A DNA stretch of 64,000 nucleotides. Source: Alentia gelatinosa. Its lineage: Eukaryota; Annelida; Polychaeta; Phyllodocida; Polynoidae. Shown piece by piece: positions 42,064 through 54,204 of this stretch; the stretch's first letter is position 1, and every line of letters begins with the position of its first letter. The notes under the pieces are model-generated. The model was given only the letters and a program-made list of their open reading frames with translations, made no database searches and was not told where the DNA came from. Where the stretch lies: assembly GCA_950022655.1 (NCBI GenBank), contig OX465579.1, positions 18,265,088 to 18,329,087 on the forward strand. Reading direction: 5' to 3'. The position numbers and the translations under genes are program-made.

Positions 42064-43023
42064 CCCTTATACTGACCGACATCAACCGACCTCGACCAAC
42101 AGTACCCCCTCCATTACCTCCTAACTGCAACTCATGTCAAACCTCAATAGACTGAGATAGAAGAAAAAATCGAAACTATAAGAGACCATCCATAAAGTAT
42201 GGACTCCAAATTTCTGAAAGATGTGACCCACCCCCACACCCTCTCAATTATATACGCAATATAGTATAGAAAAAGCATAAACAAAATGTCCAAATTCTTT
42301 GACTCCCCAACCCCACCCCATCCCTATTAGTGTGTACATACTTTATGGATGGCCCCAAGAGGTTTTGGAACTTCGCCCAAGCTTATCTAACTCTCATCAT
42401 TGCGATTAAGCATGTATGTCTTTTAGAAACAATGTAATGGCAACCTTTCAGCCAAAAGGATTGATCCCATTAATCAAAACGACTTTAGTCATTTAGGTAA
42501 TAGTAATACATCTGTGGTCCAGTGAGATTGTTTCATGTGACGGGAAGAAGGGATCTCAAATTGTCGTTTTCTTTTTCCTTTTTTGAATGAGTTTTACTAG
42601 GGTCTCATTACCTACCGCATAAAAAACGTGTAAATTCTGGTCGGATCCGCTTGGTGATCCTCCCGCATATAGAGACACACTGAACCAGACCTAGGCATGG
42701 AGACTGAAGGGCCACGACAGTGAGATTTTCGTGCAGTACTTAACTGAATCCTGCTACTCTTTTGTGTGTTTCTCTACACAGATGTACTTTTATTCTTAGG
42801 ATTTGTTTCTAGCCATACTGTAAACATAATCTAAAACTGTAGTTTTCAAATCTCATTTCCTTGAGAGATTGCAATGAGATCACAACATTGATCCTGCTAT
42901 TGATTCTGTTATACCCCATAAATCTGCGTTATCTACAAACCTAGTTTCAAAACTATCTACAATCTAACAGTATATACTATACCCTGTCTATGTCCACTAA
43001 TAAAAGAATATGTATATACATAA

Positions 43024-43103
43024 ATACATATATATATATATATAATATATCTGTATATATATATATCTATATATATATATATATATCTGTATATATATAT
43101 ATA

Positions 43104-43175
<72 letters not shown>
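43024..43175. repeat. (TA)n microsatellite with TATCTG interruptions
   Basis: About 150 bp of TA repeats. The Tyr/Ile frames on both strands are compositional. Confidence 0.95.
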
Positions 43176-43179
<4 letters not shown>

Positions 43180-43810
43180 TATATACATTTTCTATAGCCG
43201 GCGGGAGAATGAAGTATATAGCGACAGAGTAGGCGTAGAGAAGGGGGATGTGGGAAATCAGGAGGTGTCAGGCATGGTAACCGTAACACTCGTGTATTGA
43301 TTCAAGTTACGTCGCACTTATGGATCATGTATTCATTCTTTCATCCTGAGCTTCGATCCATCCTCCATCGCTCTGTCCTTTCCGCCTCCGCCCGCACCCC
43401 ACCTCGCCCATCTTTGTCCTTGTCCCTATATAAATACATACGAAGGGATAGTGTGCGGCGACGGTAAAGAGAATAGGTGGGAGTGTGTTATTTCAGCAAT
43501 GGGTCATGCCAGGCACACACCAAGAGAGAAATGCCAGCGATTCTGGAGATCAAAAATAGATATCATTTCATAGTAGTATCGCCCGCCAATGATTTAGCGT
43601 CTGAGACGCAATAATCATCTGAAATGTGAAACAATAGATCACATGCACGCCATTTTGTGTTGGCGATTTTGGAAATCGCTACATTTATTGCTTGGTATGT
43701 CTCTCGCTGAAAGGATGTATGTGGATGCTGTAGGTGGAAGCGGGGTGGAGGCGGTAGTAGGGAACACGGGGCGTAGACGACGGGTGGAAGGTATTTGCGG
43801 GTATCTAGTA

Positions 43811-44170
43811 GGCATCACCTCACTCCTGCTTCAAGTTTAGCAATATGAATAACATTAGAAAAGATACTCAAAGATCATCCCCGTAAAGTGAAGCCACAGT
43901 CGTGTCAGAGTGAATGTGAGATGACGTCATATGGATTTGCTGAGTAATTCTAATCATTCTGAGATTGTGATGCTATTTAATATCATTGAAAGGGGTGAGG
44001 TAAATCCAGAACCACACTCGAATCGTAAAATACACAATACCCCACTCGTTTGGATGTACCGTAATCGTCACTAGGCTTTGCCTTGATGATGATTGCAGTG
44101 CATCCAAACTTTATTGAGTAAACTATATTGACTATTTATATTATTCTCGATCAAGTTCTATATAAGTATA
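43811..44170 (+). mobile_element. Foldback element AHF-3b
   Basis: A copy of the 4307-4660 element: AAGTTTAGCAATATGAATAA, CATTAGAAAAGATACTCAAA, ATGACGTCATATGGATTTGC, GGGGTGAGGTAAATCCAGAA, and apex AATCGTCACTAGGCTTTGCC, then TTGATGATGATT. It ends TTCTCGATCAAGTTCTATAT. Confidence 0.65.
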
Positions 44171-44249
44171 TGAGGGCGGTGTGTAATGTAGGTCAGGTTT
44201 TAGGAGCGAAGTGAGTCCATGTGGTAAGGACAGGACTGTAGGCGGTATG

Positions 44250-44466
44250 TGGGGACGATACAATAGCCGAGTGAATATCATGAAGCGCTCCAAACAAGAT
44301 GGCGAGCTGGGGACTCAGACCAAACACGAATATGTTTCTGATTATATCTGAACCTGGAAATATCTATCTGGTATCGCCCATTGAGTATAAGTTACCACAC
44401 TCGCAAGCCTGTTGAGTACGAGTTCCTACTGTTAAGCCTATTGAGGTTTATACCAGGCTAAGATAA
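44250..44466 (-). mobile_element. Foldback element AHF-8c
   Basis: It matches the AHF-8 units at 14361 and 15020: CAATAGCCGAGTGAATATCA, GAAGCGCTCCAAACAAGATG, GGGGACTCAGACCAAACACG, TGAGTACGAGTTCCTACTGT and ACCAGGCTAAGATA. Confidence 0.65.
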
Positions 44467-44910
44467 ATGCCAGTAGGCGTTATGTGAGGGCGATGTATAA
44501 TCGAAGTCAAGTGATAGGACCGGAGTGAGACCGTGTGGTGAGGAGAGGAAAGTAGGCGGTATATGAAAGCGGTGTGTAATGCAAGTCAGGTTGTGGCCCC
44601 GCAGAGCAGTATGGTAAGGACAGGACAGTAGGCGGCGGGCGGCGGACGGGCATTGCGCGTGCAGTGATCGCACGTACATGGTGCCGCACACGCCGCCGAC
44701 GACGCTCAACACACAGGAGTCATCCGCACACACGTGCACACCCCCACACATACACACACACAGACCTCGGTGACGGCAGCAGCAGCAGCAGCAGCAGCAC
44801 CGCCACCATCAGCCGCGTGCTGCTGCCACCACCAGCATCATCACCACAGACCCCTCCACCATCAACGCCGATTGAATCTTACAACACTCTCTTCTTCTCC
44901 GTCTTTTCAG

Positions 44911-44951
44911 TTTGTCTGGATGCCCGCGCAAGGACAAGGTTTCGCCCGAAG
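44911..44951 (+). CDS. MYT1: MYT1-family protein, exon H (finger 2, second half)
   Basis: The acceptor is CTCCGTCTTTTCAG and the donor is GAAG|GTAAGC. The phase is 2 in and 1 out. It encodes (S)LSGCPRKDKVSPE, which supplies the last Cys of finger 2 and the start of the linker to finger 3, matching 'LSGCPHKDRVPPE' of MYT1L. The 41-nt exon is asymmetric. A (CAG)n run 113 bp upstream offers many AG dinucleotides, but the pyrimidine tract sits only at this acceptor. A (TCC)n run (about 44986-45010) follows the donor. Confidence 0.95.
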
Positions 44952-45260
44952 GTAAGCTCACTTTCCATATACTACTCCCACTCCTCCTCCTCCTCCTCCT
45001 CCTCCTCCTCCGCCCCACCCCCGTACACGTCCCCGGCCTTCACGTGCGTCCACTCGGAGCAGCTCGCGCACACACACACAAAAAAAGGCACGGCTCGCAA
45101 ACTTGTTGCGAGCGGGCGGCGATGACCTAGATTTGAAGTAGGCCACGAAGATCCTGGAAGAATGTGATGGTTGTGCGTGAGGCTTTGGTTGGCCACCACC
45201 TGGTTGGCTTCAACGGGGCCGGGGAGGGACCACTATTACCATCCTCGTCTGAAATAACAT

Positions 45261-45262
<2 letters not shown>

Positions 45263-45301
<39 letters not shown>

Positions 45302-45390
45302 AACATATATATAGATAGATAGATATATATATATATAGATATATATATATATATATATACATATGTATATACATACATAAACATATATAT
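45263..45390. repeat. (TA)n microsatellite with TAGA and TACA interruptions
   Basis: Mixed TA, TAGATAGA and TACATA steps. No coding meaning. Confidence 0.95.
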
Positions 45391-46504
45391 AAGACCCCTC
45401 AGAGGATATACGCCAACACTGACACTACACAGCGTCATCACCAGATGAATAATTCCTCCAGACGTACATTCATATATTAAAGCCTTGACATCATGCCCTG
45501 GTCGATGAGAGGTTTTATCTCGCTCTGATCATATTAGATAGAAGTCTTGCTATAGTTGTTATGGTGGAGTCAAGCCAGGCCCTGGTCGGGAGAATAGATC
45601 TGTGATTGTTGGGTATGCGTATGGTTTAGATAGGAGAGTTGGGGGAGGTGGTGGTGGTGGATCGAACTTGTGTACCTTTACCATACTAGATAGAAGTATT
45701 GCTGTAGTTGTTTTAGTGGAGAAGAGCCAGTCCCCTGGTCGGGAGAGTGAGGTCTGTGATTGCTGGGTCTGTGTATGGTTTAGATAGGAGAGGGGGTAGG
45801 AGGGATGGGAGGTGGTGGATCGAACCCGTGTACCTTGACATGTGGTGGGCGGGCGAGCGGGCGGTGTACGGCGACCGTGTACGGCGGGCGGGCGGGCGGG
45901 CGGCGGTGTACGGCGGCGGACGGTGGCGGGCGGGCGGGCGGGCGCTCTCACCACCCACCAACCGGCCATTGTGTCAGCCCCGCGCCTGGTGTTGACAAGT
46001 TCCCCTCGTGATGAGGCCCCAGCCACCACTTCCTGCGTCGACGGGAGTTCCCCCGGGGGCGGACTCTTCCCGGGGGCGGGGCCGTCCACGGGGGAGGCGG
46101 CAGGGGGGGGGGGGGGGGGAAGGAGGCGGCGTGTTACTGGGACGTGCATGCTAAGTGCGCGTGAGGCGGGGGGGGGGAGATGGGCGGGCGGGTGCACGCT
46201 GAGAAGCCTGGGTGGGTGGGCGGGCGACCCTGAACATGGTCACAGGTCAAGCGGCAGGCGGAGGGTCGGGTGAGGTCCTCAGGTGCTGACCACGCCCGTT
46301 ACCTTGGCAACACTCAGCGTAGAATCCCGAAGCCGACCCGGGAGGGGATGGGGAGTGAAGCCAGCCGGGCGCGGCGCCCACAGAAGCCGGGAGGCGGGCT
46401 TCAGGCGGTGGCAACGCGGGCAGCTGAGTCGCCAACCCCACGCCGAGTCACGTGCTACTCAAAGCGCGGGATGGATCAGCAGAATGAGTGGTGTTCCAGT
46501 CACC

Positions 46505-47380
46505 CCTCCCTGTCCTAGTCACTTACTGCCTACCCGCCTACCCGCCACCCCTACCACTACCCACCACCCCCTACCAACACCTACCAACACCCACCTACCC
46601 GCCACCCCCTACCAATACCCAACACCCACTACCAACACCCACCACCCACCACTACCACCTACCAACACCCACCACCCACTACCAACACCTACCAACACCC
46701 AACACCCTCTACCAACACCTACCAACACCCTCCACCCATTATCACTACCCACCACCCACTACCAACACCCACCATCCCTTAGCGCCTACCGACCACCCAC
46801 CACCCCCGAACACCACCCACTACGACTACCCATCACCCACTACCAACACCCACCACCCACTACCAACACCTACCACTATCCGCCACCCACTACCAATACC
46901 TAACACCCCCTACCAACACCTACCAACACCCTCCACCCCCTATCACTATCCACCACCCACCATCCCTTAGCGCCTGCCCACCACCCCTGAGCACCACCCA
47001 CAACCACTACCCACTACCACCACCTACCAATACCCACCGCCCACTACCACTACCCACCACCCACTACCAACACCTATCAACACCGTCCACCCACTACCAC
47101 TACCCACTACCACCACCTACCAATACCTATCACCCACTACCACTACCCACCACCCAACCAACAACCAACACCCCCTACTACTACCCACCACCCACCACCC
47201 CTGAGCACCACCCACCACCCCCGAACACCACCCACTACCACTATCCCCCACTACAACCACCCACCACCCACTACCAATACCCACCACCCACTACCCACTA
47301 CCACTACCCACCACGTCCCATCACCCAACACCCCCTACCCGCCTACCCAATACCCACTACCACCACCCACCACATCCCTC
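46505..47380. repeat. CCACTACCAACACC minisatellite array
   Basis: About 880 bp of irregular CCACCC, ACTACCAACACC and CCACTACCACTACC words with a basic step of 6-12 bp. The two Thr/Pro/His/Tyr-rich frames running through part of it are compositional and have no start, splice or homology support. Confidence 0.95.
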
Positions 47381-47615
47381 CAAAGATTTTTTTTAAAATT
47401 TAAAGTAAAGTATCTCTCATACAATGAGTTCTTCCTAGATGCCTAGGGGGAACATCAAAAGATTGCAAACCAATCCGGATATCTCAATATCAAATAAAAT
47501 TGACGATCCGATCATAGTGCGGCGATAGTCAGATGAGGGTGAAGTTATAGGAGTACCCTAATTATTTAACGTATGTCCTGCTGCCATGCTCTTACCAGAA
47601 CAATGGGAAGTGCCC

Positions 47616-47839
47616 TGGGCCCCATTTATTAATCTAGGATCGTACGTGAAGACCCTTTTCTGCTCCTCGTACTAGGGTTGTCATTTAATAATGTTTTAAT
47701 CTGTTGGCTAAGGCAGTATTATCCGTCCACAAGGTCGTCCATAAGTGTTGAATGAAGTTGACCCACATCGTCCCTGGGTCTCTATGGCATACAGAAAAGG
47801 GCCTACATATAGGATCCTAGATTATTAAACGGGCCCCAG
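47616..47839. mobile_element. M2 inverted-repeat element, short copy (224 bp)
   Basis: The ends are CTGGGCCCCATTTATTAATC, then TAGGATCGTACGTGAAGACC, and the inverse GGCCTACATATAGGATCCTA, then GATTATTAAACGGGCCCCAG. The middle repeats words of the long copy at 20369-20987 (CCTCGTACTAGGGTTGTC, GTGTTGAATGAAGTTGACCC, TCGTCCCTGGGTCTC), so the long copy carries an extra insert. Confidence 0.75.
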
Positions 47840-48240
47840 GGTTTAAGCGTCACGTTGATAAAGATGGCCGCGATGTCTCCATGTGGTGGTGAGTTTGTCT
47901 CTGATTCTCATCGGCACCTCCTGTGGCCTCTCCTACCAGCGCTCTCCCCTGCAGAGTAACCATGGCAACGCGGAATTATACCTGATTATAGATTATGCGC
48001 GGACCCCTATAGAGTGTTATTACATCTGATGCTGATGCTCGTGTACGCGCAGTTTCGATTAATTGGACCCCCCTCCACGCCCCCTACAAACATATATAAG
48101 ATAGAGGCGTACCAAAAAAGAGAATAAACGGTGATAAAACATATATGTGTGCCCTTCACGCACTTTGAAGTACCTTTAACCAACGAGGACAGTCTCTATA
48201 GTCTTTAGACTCTAACCAATTGGAGTCTTGTGTTGCTTAA

Positions 48241-48414
48241 GGCCAGTTCACATTGGAAAGCTTGCGACTGGAGGTATCTCGGTACACCCAGTCTGAGACT
48301 AGTGGTACCAAATATCAAGCATGAACTTGGCAGCGCTCTCGAAGATACGCCCAGTCTCAGACTGGGGGCACCTATGTATCTCGCACCTATGTATTCGCAC
48401 AGTGTGAACTGGCC
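48241..48414. mobile_element. M6 MITE (174 bp)
   Basis: Inverted ends are GGCCAGTTCACATTGGAAAG and the inverse CGCACAGTGTGAACTGGCC. Inside are GCGACTGGAGGTATC, CCCAGTCTGAGACTAGTGGT and CCCAGTCTCAGACTGGGGG. Related words fill 24800-25200. Confidence 0.7.
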
Positions 48415-48641
48415 GTTAGAGCCGCTAAAAGCTGATATGTTGCCTCCGAGGCGTAGTTTCCCGTATTGATTTCTGACATTATACTGATACAATATGTTTA
48501 CTTAAGTTGACTGCAGTGTATATATGAATCTCACATAATGTTACTTAGATCTCTGGCGACGCATTCTGAGGCTTCAAGGCCTCGGTCGCTTCGTATTCCC
48601 CCTGAGGCGTTCGGTAATATTTTCACTTTTCTCTCTTGCAG

Positions 48642-48669
48642 TACTTGCCATGCACGAACACATCTTACG
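48642..48669 (+). CDS. MYT1: MYT1-family protein, exon I (28-nt linker microexon)
   Basis: The acceptor is TTTTCTCTCTTGCAG and the donor is CG|GTAAGG. The phase is 1 in and 2 out. It encodes (V)LAMHEHIL(R), which matches 'ILAMHESVLK', the conserved linker between fingers 2 and 3 in MYT1L. The final Arg codon is completed by exon J. It must be spliced in together with exons H and J to keep the frame. Confidence 0.95.
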
Positions 48670-49865
48670 GTAAGGGCACTTTCCTTTCTAAGACCTATAC
48701 ATTACAACAAAATGCAGTGTGTAGTTGGTGTTTAATGAGTATCTTCTGCTGCTTCTGTATATTCACAATGGCGAGCAGAATATATAAATGACGTCCTGTG
48801 GAACGATAGTGACATTTTGATATATGAATAACACAATGAAAATCCAACGAAGTATAATTATTATATCACCTTGGTAACAGGATGGAAATATAATTGCTCG
48901 AATGCATGCATGACTTATCCGTTAAACAGAGGGTCATATTATGAAGCTAGTTAAGTAACAGTAGACTAATACATGGATGTTAAACATAACAATGTTTATT
49001 AAATAATCTTTATATATCAACAATAATATATCGTAAAGCATGTCTTTGATTTGCCGCATACTCTGAGGACTGATCTAGGTTTGCATTTACGCTTTAGATT
49101 TAGACGGAAGCTAAATAATCTAAAGTAATTGATGGCTTGGCGTGTTAAGTCGAGTCCTGTCTGCTAAAGTATGAAGCGATGGGCGATTATCAATACTCTC
49201 GTCAGTGATTGAGGGGACTCGCTTCTTCGTTGTTTTTCTCCCGTACATAGAATTACAACATAATACATATAGTTGCCTTGGGAATAGGCGAGTTTTCTTT
49301 AAGCTGTCTCCCCCGGCCATATCATCTATATTACCATCTTCAAATACAGAATTTCATAAATGTGTTTATTCATTAATAAGGCGGTCACCTACATTTCAAT
49401 ACAGGGAATATGCTATGTTCTATAGCCATTACTGTAATTGTAATCAATTTGAAACAGAGATACACCAGTGGCATTGCTGTGACAGCTCCGCCAATAGGTA
49501 CCGGACAATAAATCTCCGTAGGCGGGGCATCTGGTTTATGACGTCATCTTACCACGCACCATTACCTTGTAATCATTGCTATGGTTATAGCTAAGAATGC
49601 CGCCATCTTTGTGCCCAAAGCTCTCGACAGTAAACAAGGTCTGTCATACAGACAGCGGCTTTCCAACAAGGCGCTGTGCAGGCCCCATAACACCGGGTGT
49701 TTTTTTTATCTTTGAATGGCTGTTGTTTTGATTTGTTTGCCGACTTTTATAAATAATGCGCTGGTTTCCGTCAGTCAGCATTATCGGGAAGCCAACGTGA
49801 GGTGTACGCGCCGGGAACAGTCGGTGAGTCAGCCTGGTTGGGCCGTGGTCAGCTCCAATGTCGGC

Positions 49866-49900
49866 TGAAAGCGCCGCGAAAGATCTGCTGGGAGAGTGTC
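49866..49900 (+). repeat. Solo M3 terminus
   Basis: GCGCCGCGAAAGATCTGCTG, then GGAGAGTG, matches the right end of the M3 family. No partner end was found upstream. Confidence 0.5.
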
Positions 49901-50579
49901 AGCGTCTCTCTCACAAATGTCGGCTGCTGTACAAAGGGCAATCACCAGAACGTCACAAATTTACATCAGCTCTTAGGGGAGCGCCTTTTTACCTAATTTG
50001 CCCTTTACAAAGCGACATTTATGGGGACCAATTACACAGAGGTCAAACGTGGACATGTCCATTTCAGCAAGATAATTTGCCATTTATTAGAAAGTAAACA
50101 GATTGAATATGTTTTAATTCCAAAAGGTAATGCAATATGTTTTAATCCAATGAGGTAAAAGCAAAACAACAAAAAAGACCTTGATAAGTAGATATGAGAC
50201 ACAAAAAGTATATTTATAGCTAGCTAAGTTACATTTCTCACAACTTATCCGACTATTTTCTCTCTGTTTATTTGAAGTATTTTTTTACCTTGATGTGAGT
50301 TTCATTTATCATATCAATAAGTAATATATCCCGTGCAAAAGTCAGATCTTTTGTTCAATGTTGTCTTTTGTGACAGCGATCTCACGGGAGCCTATATTGA
50401 TCGGTGGAGCGATCATAGCCTCACCCTACCCACACCCACCATCCTAGACGGGCTTCAGTCCCTGTCTCATGTTCCTACCCCTCCCCCTACCCCATCCCTC
50501 CTTGCTTGGATATAGGGTCATTTCTGGGCTTGTCAGGCATTAGAGGAAGTCAAAATGTTGCAAAGTAGTTGTATTTCTT

Positions 50580-51245
50580 AATGGCTGGTTCCAACAACAT
50601 GGTGGATTTGCAGTGGTGTAACTCAGTATGTCTTGTTTTGTCCTACCCCTCTTATAAATCTCCATAGACTTAACATGGTGTAACTGTATGCCACGGTTAT
50701 GGCATAAAATATTCATATGCCACTGGTGACATATGAAGTTAAAAACATGTAACAGGGTAGGATAAAATCTAAACATCACTCAATTTCATATAATTGTTTA
50801 TATGCCATTTGTTGTCTTCCGCTACAGATATCACTCAGCTCCGCTTTGTGATATCATGCCGCGAAGACAACTCATTCCATATAAACGATCATATGAAATT
50901 TTGTGATGTTTCATGATAATATCTTTCAGTGTCGCGATATATTGTACCTCCTTTGTCGCAATATGTCACACGCAATGATATTCACATACTTTTTCGCGAT
51001 GTTGTGTGTATATTTTGGTGCTCCACCACTACAACACCTCAAGATCTATTGCCGACATATTGCGGTATATCGCGATCTATCACAGCAGGACGCGGCATAG
51101 ATGCTTAACCAGACCGATGCATTGCTGCAAATATACACGTGCTAATTCAAAATCTAGCAAAAATTAGTAAGACTACCAAATTGTGACTAATCTATAAGCT
51201 GTATCTTGTGTGTTGGTGTTGGTGGAAACAGCACTTTAATTAAGT
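50580..51245 (+). repeat. Dispersed repeat R2, copy 2 (contains foldback AHF-11)
   Basis: The outer parts match R2 copy 1: GGTTCCAACAACATGGTGGA at about 50587, then from 50925 CGCGATATATTGTACCTCCT, TTGTCGCAATATGTC, GTGTGTATATTTTGGTGCTC, GCTTAACCAGACCGATGCAT. Between them sits AHF-11 (50638-50918). Confidence 0.6.
50638..50918 (+). mobile_element. Foldback element AHF-11
   Basis: GTCCTACCCCTCTTATAAAT, CTCCATAGACTTAACATGG, TATGCCACGGTTATGGCATA, CAGGGTAGGATAAAATC, then GTTTATATGCCATTTGTTGT opposite GACAACTCATTCCATATAAA. The apex at 50826-50854 is GATATCACTCAGCTCCGC, then TTTGTGATATC, with perfect outer arms. Confidence 0.75.
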
Positions 51246-51607
51246 ACATAATCAAAGACTTGCGCACGTCTACCACCGCCCGACTGGAAGCGTCGGGCTT
51301 GTGGCCGAGCGATGCTTCCGGTGTCTTACGTCACATTACCCAGACTACCCCGCGCGACCTCGCGGGCCGCACATGGCCAGTCTCATCCGGCCCTGCCCAC
51401 AATAGGGCGGATGGTGGATGGGGGGAGGGCACGTGTAATGCGACTTGTGGCCTTGTGGAGGAGGTCTCTGGGGAGGTCGGGGTGAGGTGGGGAGGGTGGG
51501 AGGGGGTCAGGTCGTCTCGTGCGCCACGGTTAATGTTTCCGGATAAGGTGCATGCACACGTGGCCTACTTTACCTGCCATCTAGCGGAGACCGGGTGAGG
51601 CAGCCTC

Positions 51608-52156
51608 TCACTCTCCTAGCAGAGATCCTTGTGTCTCTCCGCACCTACCTGCCTGTTTGGGGCAAAATCTGCCTCATACGTCATTTTTTTAATTATCTTT
51701 AATTCTGAGCTCTTTTGGAGGTATTTTGTGTTCTACTTTTAAATATTTACATGGTAAATAATATACACTCATATATGCCATTTGTTATTTCCAACAAGAC
51801 ATAGTCTCATAGATTATTTCTACTGCGGAAAGCATTCCATGGGTTATTGGGTTTTGTTTTGTCAAAAAGACCCATGTGCTCCTTCGAAGGGGTAGTCTAC
51901 TCAACTGTGGATTCACATTATAAAGTTGTTTAAAGTTGAAAAAGAAACATCTGGATTGTCTGTGAAGGTCTTCTAACAATTCCTGTATCTCCCAACTCAT
52001 AACATATGAGTTGTTTGACTTTCTGACAATTGCCTTGTTCTGAATCCGAAAATTTGGCTTCTTTCCCATGCCTTTAGTGGATACCTGGGGAACCAGCGTT
52101 GGGTTTAGGCAGAGATTAGTAAGCGCTAGCGCCGTGAGAGATCTGCTTGGAGAGTG
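51608..52156 (-). mobile_element. M3 hAT-like non-autonomous element, copy with exact 8-bp target duplication
   Basis: 549 bp. The inverted ends are TCACTCTCCTAGCAGAGATC and GAGATCTGCTTGGAGAGTG. GCAGCCTC is duplicated exactly outside both ends (51600-51607 and 52157-52164). An 8-bp duplication is typical of hAT-superfamily (and P) elements. A 94-codon minus-strand frame (51785-52069) has a partly conserved counterpart in the copy at 55773-56296 (shared HRQSRCF), perhaps a remnant of an element protein I cannot name. Confidence 0.8.
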
Positions 52157-52533
52157 GCAGCCTCGGACGCTGCTGTGTCATCTGCGCATGCGTACTTGTT
52201 CACCGAATGTGAACTTGAGATCCGACCTACGAACCGCATCTTATGGTTATACCCCGGGCCGCCGGAGGGGGGCGCGGCAGTGCAAGACGGACAGGTAGGT
52301 TCATAAAACACGTGCATATGGATGGTCGGGGGAAGGGAAATGACTCAAATAATGTCACAAAGAATCCGCGGTATACCCGGACTCGGAACAGCGGGAGCGA
52401 CTCGGCTATCACTGCACTCGCAGGCCGGGTTCCACTCAGACCTGCTCGTCTTCGCCGCGGAATGGTCATTAAGTGTTGTAATTCGTTCATTTCCGCGGAC
52501 TTGTCATTAAGTCTGATAATTCGTTCATTTCAG

Positions 52534-52596
52534 GTGCCCGACGCCAGGATGCAATGGACGCGGACACGTAAACAGCAACCGGAATTCACACCGCAG
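52534..52596 (+). CDS. MYT1: MYT1-family protein, exon J (finger 3, first half)
   Basis: The acceptor is TTCGTTCATTTCAG and the donor is CGCAG|GTAAAT. The phase is 2 in and 2 out. It encodes (R)CPTPGCNGRGHVNSNRNSHR, then (S), identical to finger 3 of MYT1L except Asn for Thr after the second Cys. The spacing is C-x4-C-x4-H-x7-H, and the last Cys is in exon K. Like exon D this is a symmetric 63-nt exon, so skipping removes 21 residues in frame and disables finger 3 only. It is flanked by two inverted M3 copies. Confidence 0.98.
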
Positions 52597-52631
52597 GTAA
52601 ATATAGACACGAGTGCCTTACAGAAACGCCT

Positions 52632-52926
52632 TTATCTCATCCCTGGAATAAATGTCCATAGGCTTAACATTGGGAATTCGTTCTCCATGCCCCCGCGAGT
52701 ATTGCAGTTCGTTCTCCAGGGTCTATATCCTATGTGTTGTCCATTCTTTTAGTGTGTACAGGGGTGAGATAAATACAGAAAGCAACTCGTTTTGGTCACA
52801 GAAGCCATTCTCCAACTCGTTTGAATGCTACGTGATATTCACTCGGCTGTCACCTCGTTCATATCACTCCGCATCAAACTCGTGGAGAACGACGACTTTG
52901 ACTAAAACTTGTTGGTTTCTTCTTTA
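52632..52926 (+). mobile_element. Foldback element AHF-12 (CGTTCTCCA subfamily)
   Basis: TTTATCTCATCCCTGGAATA, CATAGGCTTAACATTGGGAA, TTCGTTCTCCATGCCCCCGC, TTTAGTGTGTACAGGGGTGA, CATTCTCCAACTCGTTTGAA opposite ATCAAACTCGTGGAGAACG. The apex is ATATTCACTCGGCTGTCACC, then TCGTTCATAT. It begins 36 bp after the finger 3 donor and matches AHF-4. Confidence 0.75.
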
Positions 52927-53610
52927 GTCCACAAAACCATCGTTTGTTTATTTATGATCCTTCTTTTCGAATAAATTAAACCCAAGTATTGCTTTATTAA
53001 AGAATATAACAATAGGGACTATTTCTTTGCACTATAGCACAAAGGGACTATTTTCCAGTATACCACAGTTGAGAGGCCGTATACCACAAATTTGAATCCG
53101 TATACCACAGTGATGGTATCTGACATGTGTTATACAATGGGTCTTGGTTTACCAAGTCCTCATACATTTTCAATGGAGTCTTTGTATACCATGGGTAATA
53201 AATAGAAAATATTCGATGGTTTTGTGGACAGGCGGCTGTAAACCACGTGAGGTTAACGTGTAGTAATACAGGGTCAGCTAGTGTACAGCGACATCAACCC
53301 CAAGTGGTTTACAGAGCCGACCATAGTTTGTTGTATTTGTTTCTCCAATAAATTAGACCCAGGGATTTCCATATTAAAGGTTCATTGATAGGGACCCCTT
53401 TTTGTCTTATAGCATAAGGGGACTTTTTTTTCGTATACCATGGTTTTGAAGGCTGTATACCACGGATTTGAATCCGAATACCATGTTCATAGTATCTGAC
53501 AGTTTTTAAACAATGGGTAGTAGTTCATTGACTCCCCCTACTTTCTCAATGGTTACTTTATATACCATGGGTATCAAATATCGAGAGTGGACTGAGTAAA
53601 CTCTTGTGAC
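52925..53610 (+). mobile_element. Two adjacent AHF-13 foldback copies
   Basis: Copy b (to about 53345) and copy c (about 53346-53610) each contain AAATTAAACCCAAGTATTGC or AAATTAGACCCAGGGATTTC, a Met/Val-GTATACCA series and a TACCATGGGTA word. Copy b has CGATGGTTTTGTGGACAGGC, then GGCTGTAAACCAC opposite GTGGTTTACAGAGCCGACC. Confidence 0.55.
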
Positions 53611-54204
53611 TATATCTCCACCTCACGTGTCGGTTTCACACTCTCCGATGACTGAGTTCCTGCATCGACTCTGTTTCGTAACGTTCAACACACATTGAGT
53701 CACCCGTGGTTATGGTCCATGCTAATTTAGCACATACACGATGCGCTACTGAGCTCGCCACAACTGGTAAAATAATACACGGCCTTCCCGCGGAGGCATA
53801 AAATCGTCCAATTAAACAGGATGCCGAAAGGCGGAACGGACATGTGAACGGCAGGAAAAAGCAGCACTTCCTGGTTTAGGCTTATGAAACCTGTTTGATT
53901 TCTTATCAATTAGCAGAAGTATATTTCTAGAGAGTCGTCCAGAGGGGGTTGGGCGTTGACGAGTGCTGCGCGGCCGCACAAAAAGGCCTTTGCCTCAGGC
54001 GTCTTTGTGGCAGCCGCAGAGCCGCCAGCCAGACGTTGGTGCTGTCTCACCGGGCGTTAACACTAGACGACTAAATACGTGGCGACTGTAGATCATCAGC
54101 CAATAGTCGACAGGCGGTGGCAATGTCAACTGCAAAAGTCGTTGACCTCAGAATATACTCGAGCGTTTACACTGATGACTGAGTTTTACTGCACGCTCTC
54201 CGAA

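Larger units (their letters stand above)
44952..48641 (+). other. Intron H-I
   Basis: 3,690 bp. It contains (TCC)n (44986-45010), (TA)n (45263-45390), a very GC-rich GGGCGGGCG patch (about 45845-46250), a CCACTACCAACACC array (46505-47380), M2 short copy (47616-47839) and M6 (48241-48414). Stretches 45011-45262, 45391-45844, 46251-46504, 47840-48240 and 48415-48641 show no recognisable feature, except two similar 100-bp words (GTATGGTTTAGATAGGAGAG at about 45619 and 45773). Confidence 0.7.
48670..52533 (+). other. Intron I-J
   Basis: 3,864 bp. It contains a partial M3 terminus (49866-49900), R2 copy 2 with a nested foldback (50580-51245), a GC-rich patch (51270-51600) and the full M3 element (51608-52156). 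Stretches 48670-49865, 49901-50579 and 52165-52533 show no recognisable feature. Confidence 0.7.

Noticed and set aside
42957..43289. Tyr/Ile-rich small proteins over TA tracts
   Set aside because: These frames, like those at 27594, 32601 and 45127, are translations of (TA)n microsatellites.
46505..47380. Thr/Pro/His-rich coding sequence (206 and 160 codons)
   Set aside because: It is simple CCACTACCAACACC repeat DNA, open in several frames.
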